Positions 7,069-10,484 of a stretch of DNA of 10,484 nt are shown piece by piece (position 1 is the first letter of the stretch; each line of letters starts with the position of its first letter). Made by a program: the position numbers and the translations under genes. The notes beneath the pieces are model-generated. The model did not search any database. It saw only the letters and a program-made list of their open reading frames with translations, and had not been told where the DNA came from. Origin of the DNA: Actinomycetes bacterium (GTDB lineage: Bacteria > Actinomycetota > Thermoleophilia > BMS3ABIN01); assembly GCA_021790075.1 (NCBI GenBank), contig JAJYIN010000060.1, forward strand, positions 1 to 10,484, given 5' to 3'.

Positions 7069-8163
7069 TTATCTGCCGCGGCGTTTTACCACCATCACGG
7101 TGGGAACCGCCAGGCACGAGATGAAGGCGATGCCGATCAGCAGCGCCAGCGGCGTCTCGATGCCGGTATTCGGCAGCGCCGAGGCGTGGATCGTCTGGCT
7201 GGTTGTCTGGGGAGCCACATTCATGGTGTCAGTAGTGGTAGTGTTACCCGGATCGCAGGCGGCGCCTTCGCAGATGGGTTCCGGGGGTTTGCAGGCATCG
7301 CCAGTGCAGGGCTCCGGCGGTTTGCAATCGTCGCCTTCGCAGGGCGGCGGCTCGCACTCGTCACCCACGCATACCGGTTTCTCACAACCGGTACAGACCT
7401 GTATGTCGGTCTTGAAGTACTTGACTCCTTCAGGAATGTACCACTGGATCGTCGTCGTCACCGACCCGCCGGGAGCGATGTCCCCAAGGTAGATCGGAAC
7501 AGTAGTGACGGCATAGACATCGTTAGTGGCGCTGGCCTTGGTGATGCCGACGTCAGGCGCCACGCCCGTGCCGGTATTCGTGACAGTGTAATCGATGCTC
7601 AGGAGGTGATGCAGGTAATCATCGTTGCTGCCCCAGTAGGGATTGCCGCAGATGAGGTGCAGCTCATAATCATATTCATCTTTTGATGCTGAAGTCGCCG
7701 AACCTGCCCGGGCGGGGCCGGACGCCCCGGCGGCAGCCGGAGCAGGCGGGTCATTCGCCAGTGTCGGCGCGGTGGTGCTGGCGCCCGCGGAACTGCCCGC
7801 GGTGGCCGCCGTTTCCGGCGGTGTGGACGCTGCCGGAGCGGGCGGGTCATTCGCCAGTGTGGGTGTGGCAGTGCTGGCGCCCGCGGATGTGTCTGGAGCC
7901 GGCGCAGCGGTTTTATTCCCGGAAACTGCCGTGGTGTCAAGGCTGTCCGTTGCCTGCTGGCCGCCGGCCAGGGCCGTGGATGAACCGGAGCCCGCCGGCC
8001 CGCCGGCAGTGTCCGTTGCCAGAGCCGCCGGCACCCAGGCGCAAATCAAAACAATAATCGCCAGGATCGAGGCGCCGAAAAAGCACCTGGCGAAGAGCGA
8101 GCCCTTCTTGCCGGCTCTGTAGCCTTTCCCCGTCCCTGGGGACGACTGGGACGATTGCTGCAT
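7069..8163 (-). CDS. LPXTG-anchored cell-wall surface protein with Cys-rich ladder
   Basis: A 364-residue envelope protein. Residues 1-49 are a long signal peptide with a basic N-terminus, a hydrophobic core (FGASILAIIVLICAWVPAA) and likely cleavage after ALA. Residues 50-160 are an Ala/Pro/Thr/Ser-rich stalk containing two near-copies (about 93-113 and 125-145) that share PTLANDPPAPAA. Residues about 165-257 resemble a CARDB/DUF11-type Ig-like domain (IDYTVTNTGTGVAPDVG, LGDIAPGGSVTTTIQW). Residues 257-303 contain ten cysteines, mostly as CxGDxCxPP units with four residues between cysteines. The C-terminus has LPNTG (330-334), a hydrophobic span and a KRRGR tail: a class A-type sortase signal, so the protein should be covalently linked to peptidoglycan. 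Start ATG 8163 is chosen because GGAGGT lies 7 bases upstream; GTG 8172 overlaps that RBS. Sortase is not in the window. Ligand unknown. Confidence 0.9.
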   Translation of the reverse strand: MQQSSQSSPGTGKGYRAGKKGSLFARCFFGASILAIIVLICAWVPAALATDTAGGPAGSGSSTALAGGQQATDSLDTTAVSGNKTAAPAPDTSAGASTATPTLANDPPAPAASTPPETAATAGSSAGASTTAPTLANDPPAPAAAGASGPARAGSATSASKDEYDYELHLICGNPYWGSNDDYLHHLLSIDYTVTNTGTGVAPDVGITKASATNDVYAVTTVPIYLGDIAPGGSVTTTIQWYIPEGVKYFKTDIQVCTGCEKPVCVGDECEPPPCEGDDCKPPEPCTGDACKPPEPICEGAACDPGNTTTTDTMNVAPQTTSQTIHASALPNTGIETPLALLIGIAFISCLAVPTVMVVKRRGR

Positions 8164-8220
8164 TGCTGCCACCTCCGTTTTATGCCTCTTGTTACTCTGT
8201 TGCCAATTCAGTGAAAGTTA

Positions 8221-8249
8221 ATTATACGGCCTGAAATCTGATTAATCAA
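8221..8249 (-). promoter_or_regulatory. Sigma-70-type promoter of the LPXTG gene
   Basis: The minus strand reads TTGATT (8244-8249), a 17-bp spacer and a perfect TATAAT (8221-8226). Transcription would start near 8214, leaving a leader of about 50 bases before ATG 8163 with its GGAGGT site. The surrounding DNA is clearly AT-richer than the rest of the window, which also fits a promoter region. Confidence 0.85.
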
Positions 8250-8356
8250 TTGCTTTCTGAATCATTTGTGCTATGAACAAAGGGAAGGTTCTTGATGATC
8301 ATCGACGGGTAAGAACGTCAACCAGTTGATGGCAGGTGAAGAAAAAACGGAAGGAT

Positions 8357-8430
8357 TGGAGGCGACGAGCGGAATCGAACCGCTGTACGAGGTTTTGCAG
8401 ACCTCTGCCTAGCCACTCGGCCACGTCGCC
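8357..8430 (-). tRNA. tRNA-Cys (GCA)
   Basis: A complete cloverleaf on the minus strand. Acceptor arms GGCGACG (5' end at 8430) and CGTCGCC pair fully. The anticodon stem GAGGT/ACCTC encloses CTGCAAA with anticodon GCA. The T arm is AGCGG-TTCGATT-CCGCT. The discriminator base is U, as expected for tRNA-Cys, and CCA is encoded (8357-8359). It lies 92 bp after tRNA-Gly on the same strand and is probably co-transcribed. A run of six T follows on the minus strand (8342-8347) but without a separate hairpin. Confidence 0.96.
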
Positions 8431-8522
8431 GCCGCGAAAGCACGGACGTACCCTGATGATACCCGGAAAGGCGCCCCTGACCACGTCTTCACGGTATCGA
8501 TGGAGAAATCAGGAAATGGAAA

Positions 8523-8599
8523 TGGAGCGGATGAAGGGATTTGAACCCTCGACCTTCTGCATGGCAAGCAGACGCTCTAGCCAACTGAGCTACATCCGC
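8523..8599 (-). tRNA. tRNA-Gly (GCC)
   Basis: A complete cloverleaf on the minus strand. The acceptor arms GCGGATG and CATCCGC pair fully. The D arm is GCTCAGTTGGCTAGAGC. The anticodon stem TCTGC/GCAGA encloses TTGCCAT with anticodon GCC. The T arm GAGGG-TTCAAAT-CCCTT contains one G-T pair. The discriminator is U and CCA is encoded (8523-8525). It is the promoter-proximal gene of the two-tRNA unit. Confidence 0.97.
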
Positions 8600-8611
8600 A
8601 CCGCGTAAGAA

Positions 8612-8640
8612 ATTATAGGCAAAGGGTGAGCCGGTTTCAA
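8612..8640 (-). promoter_or_regulatory. Consensus promoter of the tRNA-Gly/tRNA-Cys unit
   Basis: The minus strand reads TTGAAA (8635-8640), a 17-bp spacer and TATAAT (8612-8617). Predicted initiation near 8605 is only about 6 bases before the mature tRNA-Gly 5' end (8599), typical of a strong stable-RNA promoter. The -35 box overlaps the stop codon (8637-8639) of the glycosyltransferase C-terminal frame. Confidence 0.88.
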
Positions 8641-8909
8641 TCCGTGCCCGACGGCGGCGACCAGATTTTGATCTCGGGCGCCAGCTGCACGAACTCCGCC
8701 CATCTCTGCTGGAACTCCAGGTATTCATTGAAGGGGTCGTCCTGGATCCGGTTCTCCGCCTTGGCGATGGCGATGTTCACCATGCACTCCTGGGCGTCGC
8801 GGTCCTGCCCCCGGGCCAGATAGGCGGTCGCCATCTCGAGGCTGGTCCCGATGACGATGTCGACAAAATCATCTCTCAGGAAGCGCCCCGGGTACGGATC
8901 CAACTCCTC
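8637..8909 (-). pseudogene. C-terminal part of the glycosyltransferase, displaced by a frameshift
   Basis: This stretch codes, in the -1 frame relative to the upstream glycosyltransferase, for EELDPYPGRFLRDDF, then a helical segment (SLEMATAYLARGQDRDAQECM) and a C-terminus ending PPSGTD. The open frame extends upstream to 9017, but that part is antisense-like filler inside the glycosyltransferase (Arg/Pro/Gly-rich, no family character). It has no convincing start of its own. It most likely belongs to the same protein as the upstream frame: VHVEA joined to EELDPYPG makes a smooth sequence. A single missing base near 8907-8912 would explain the break. Confidence 0.72.
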
Positions 8910-9856
8910 GCCTCGACATGAACGAGACCCAGTCCTTCCTGCTGGGTGGCCAGCTTGGCGCGCTCGCGAGAAAAGCGGATGATGTCCTGGCGGAGCCGGA
9001 ACCACTCCGGCGCGCATTTCGGCGGCGGCAGGTGGCGAATCCAGAGATCGCTGTCGAGGAAAAAGTGGAATCCGAATAAGCGGGCGTTGATCAGGTAGTC
9101 GATGTCCTCACCCCGGGGAATGCGGGGATCGAAGGGAATGGTTTCGAACAGGGACCGGTGAATCACCATGTTGCCGCCGAAAACAAAGGTCGTTTCCTTC
9201 AGGCGCGGCTCCGAGTCGATCAGCCCGAAAGCCTCATTCATCGCCTTGACTCCCCCCCACTGCCGCTGCCATCTTTCCCCTGGGGCCGGCAGCCGGTAAT
9301 CGCCGTCCTCGCGCGCATACCAGCCGGCCACGCCGGCCACGAACCGCCCGTCGTGCTCACGCCCGATATGCTCGAGGGCCTTCTGCAGGTAATCAGGGTC
9401 CTCATAAACCTGGTCGTCATCAAACAGGACTGCCACGTCCGCCCGGGTGAGGATTGCCGCCAGCAGGCACATGTTGCGAATGTTCGAATAGCCATCCAGG
9501 TTGAGGAACTCGTCATACTGAGGGAAACCGGCCGCCGCCAGGCGGCGCCGCCAGAGGACCAGCTCGTCAGGGCCAATCATCAGGAAGGGGAAGTCGTAGT
9601 CGAACCGGGCCACGATCGACTGCACCTTGAGCTCAACCGCCTGCTTGATTTCCTGGCGGGTACAGGCGGCCACGACGGCCACCACGAAGTCATCCTCGCC
9701 TTGCAGGTTCCCCAGGCTCTCCAGCGCCCGCGCCAGGGTTCCGTCCGTGTCCAACGACGTAGCGTGGTCGTAAGCGTAATCGGATTCCAGCGTGCAAAGA
9801 GGGGCTTCCTTAACCGGCCCCCGCCAATAAGTCGGGATAACTATGGTGACTTTCAT
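8876..9856 (-). CDS. GT2-like (GT-A fold) glycosyltransferase, frameshifted near its 3' end
   Basis: The frame encodes 326 residues from ATG 9856. The N-terminus KVTIVIPTYWRG is the first strand and nucleotide-binding loop typical of family 2 transferases. VAVLFDDDQVYEDPDYL (about residues 142-157) contains the DxD-type metal/sugar-nucleotide motif. A FGGNMVIHRSLF segment and RGEDIDYLIN (about 248-257) correspond to the acceptor-side acidic motif, and HLPPPK follows. The expected role is sugar transfer from an activated donor; donor and acceptor are unknown. The last residues (RSWIRTRGAS) look out of frame, and the likely true C-terminus continues at 8909-8637. The frame opens at TTG 9859, but ATG 9856 is the more natural start. 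It lies 6 bases after the RNase HI stop, has only a weak RBS, and is probably translationally coupled to it. Confidence 0.78.
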   Translation of the reverse strand: MKVTIVIPTYWRGPVKEAPLCTLESDYAYDHATSLDTDGTLARALESLGNLQGEDDFVVAVVAACTRQEIKQAVELKVQSIVARFDYDFPFLMIGPDELVLWRRRLAAAGFPQYDEFLNLDGYSNIRNMCLLAAILTRADVAVLFDDDQVYEDPDYLQKALEHIGREHDGRFVAGVAGWYAREDGDYRLPAPGERWQRQWGGVKAMNEAFGLIDSEPRLKETTFVFGGNMVIHRSLFETIPFDPRIPRGEDIDYLINARLFGFHFFLDSDLWIRHLPPPKCAPEWFRLRQDIIRFSRERAKLATQQEGLGLVHVEARSWIRTRGAS

Positions 9857-9862
9857 CAACGA

Positions 9863-10294
9863 TCAGTATCCGGCATCATCCAGCGCCCGGTTGACAAGAC
9901 GGTCGGCTTCAGAGTTTGACTCGCGGGGAACGTTTTTCAGCTCATATTCTTCCAGCCGCGCCAGCAGCGACTTAGCCTGCTGATAGTATGGCCGCAAACC
10001 CTCATTTTTAACCTTGTAGGTTCCTTCCAGCTGCCGGACGATCAGCTCGCTGTCGGAAAATATGACCAAGCGGGCGAGATCGTGATCGAGCGCCATCTCC
10101 ACGCCGGAGATGAGCGCCTGGTATTCGGCGACGTTATTCGTGGCCTTACCGATGAAGTCAGCCCTGGTTTCGACTGTTCGGCCATCCGGTGATGCCAGGA
10201 TGGCGCCGATGGCCGCGGGGCCGGGGTTGCCGCGGGCGCCGCCGTCCACGTGCAGTGTGTAAAGAGTGTTTTCCTGCTCGTCCGAAACTTTCAC
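9863..10294 (-). CDS. RNase HI-family ribonuclease
   Basis: A 143-residue RNase H domain from GTG 10294. The four acidic catalytic residues are D17 (LHVDGGARGNPG), E57 (TNNVAEYQALISG), D81 (FSDSELIVRQ) and D131 (ESNSEADRLVN). KVKNEGL after the third motif is also typical. The enzyme should cleave the RNA strand of RNA-DNA hybrids. It resembles the N-terminal domain of Mycobacterium Rv2228c, without the phosphatase domain of that protein. GTG 10294 has GGAGG exactly 6 bases upstream, the best start. However, the same frame is open through that point to the window edge and upstream encodes a Nif3-like C-terminus, so the domain may instead be translated as the tail of a longer fusion. The next gene starts 6 bases after the stop. 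Confidence 0.9.
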   Translation of the reverse strand: MKVSDEQENTLYTLHVDGGARGNPGPAAIGAILASPDGRTVETRADFIGKATNNVAEYQALISGVEMALDHDLARLVIFSDSELIVRQLEGTYKVKNEGLRPYYQQAKSLLARLEEYELKNVPRESNSEADRLVNRALDDAGY

Positions 10295-10484
10295 CTGCTC
10301 CCTCCTTGGCGCCGCCTGCCAGAAACCGGTAGCCACCCCCGAGAGAACCACGGTCACATCCAGGCCTGCCAGCGCCTTCTCCAGCCGTGGCGCCCATCCT
10401 TCCAGGCTGACGCTTTCGCTGATCTCGTGGGGAATCTCGGCCAGGGCCAGTCCCAGTCCCCGGGCGTGGATTCCCTGATGGTAA
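10295..10484 (-). CDS. C-terminus of a Nif3-like protein (GTP cyclohydrolase I type 2 family), in frame with RNase HI; 5' part outside window
   Basis: About 63 codons enter from the right edge on the minus strand: YHQGIHARGLGLALAEI, PHEISE, a helix (LEGWAPRLEKALAG), LDVTVVLSGVATGFWQ, then a charged linker. The YH near the edge recalls the Nif3 motif (T)GDxKYH. PHEISE keeps the His-x3-Glu spacing of the Nif3 metal-binding GHYATE motif (His at 10427-10429, Glu at 10415-10417). DVTVV...T.FW resembles the last strand. Nif3-family proteins are widespread dinuclear-metal proteins of unsettled function. No stop separates this region from the RNase HI domain. Family assignment rests on a short fragment, so it is tentative; the neighbourhood (nif3 near rnhA in Mycobacterium) supports it. 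Confidence 0.65.

Noticed and set aside
6976..7686. 236-codon plus-strand open frame starting MAEQKRSAYSAEPL
   Set aside because: It lies mostly antisense to the LPXTG gene, whose signal peptide, repeats, Ig-like domain and sorting signal are unambiguous. The first part merely translates the 30-bp repeat.
8289..8317. Weak hairpin with GATGATCATC palindrome near the end of the tRNA unit
   Set aside because: The flanking stem is only 6 bp with a long interior and no T tract at the right place, so it is not supported as a terminator.
8336..8608. Plus-strand open frame encoding MKGFEPSTFCMASRRSSQLSYIR-like peptide
   Set aside because: It is antisense to the two tRNA genes; this peptide is a familiar false protein produced by tRNA complements.
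8900..8925. Programmed -1 frameshift in the glycosyltransferase
   Set aside because: No X-XXY-YYZ heptamer or clear stimulatory hairpin at the join. A mutation or sequence error is simpler.

Overview
The window looks like chromosomal DNA of a GC-rich Gram-positive bacterium, most likely an Actinomycetota lineage known mainly from environmental genomes. The clues are an LPXTG-anchored wall protein, a lipoprotein with an actinobacterial-style pilin head, consensus TTGAnn/TATAAT promoters, CCA-encoded tRNAs, and a Nif3 to RNase HI gene order that resembles the Mycobacterium Rv2230c-Rv2228c neighbourhood. The taxonomic placement is inference. I see no mobile element, CRISPR array or phage gene.

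Layout. 1-3561 (minus) is the 5' part of a large secreted thermolysin-family (M4) protease with a P-domain, an Ig-like domain and at least four long surface repeats; it runs off the left edge. 3694-5582 (minus) is a two-gene operon: an LsrF-like class I aldolase followed, 17 bp later, by a zinc-dependent alcohol/polyol dehydrogenase. 5583-5787 is a divergent intergenic region. 5788-6312 (plus) encodes a lipoprotein with a type IV pilin-like C-terminal domain. 6356-6823 (minus), convergent with it, encodes a DEDD-type RNase H-fold exonuclease whose start is problematic. 6934-7065 holds a strong terminator and a 30-bp tandem repeat. 7069-8163 (minus) is an LPXTG surface protein with a clear promoter. 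8357-8599 (minus) holds tRNA-Cys(GCA) and tRNA-Gly(GCC), with a consensus promoter overlapping the stop codon of the next gene. 8637-9856 (minus) is a GT2-type glycosyltransferase broken by a -1 frameshift near 8909. 9863-10484 (minus) is RNase HI in uninterrupted frame with the C-terminus of a Nif3-like protein that enters from the right edge.

Themes. Three genes are cell-envelope or extracellular proteins (protease, pilin-like lipoprotein, LPXTG protein). The aldolase and dehydrogenase probably act on successive steps of one carbohydrate pathway. The right end (Nif3/RNase HI/glycosyltransferase) is tightly packed and probably co-transcribed. Several starts differ from the longest possible reading frame: ribosome-binding sites favour 8163 for the LPXTG protein, 10294 for RNase HI, GTG 4722 for the dehydrogenase and 5788 for the lipoprotein. 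The points most worth a second look are the Nif3-RNase HI continuous frame, the pilin-like lipoprotein, the protease repeat array, the frameshifted glycosyltransferase and the exonuclease with no standard start before its catalytic DxE motif.
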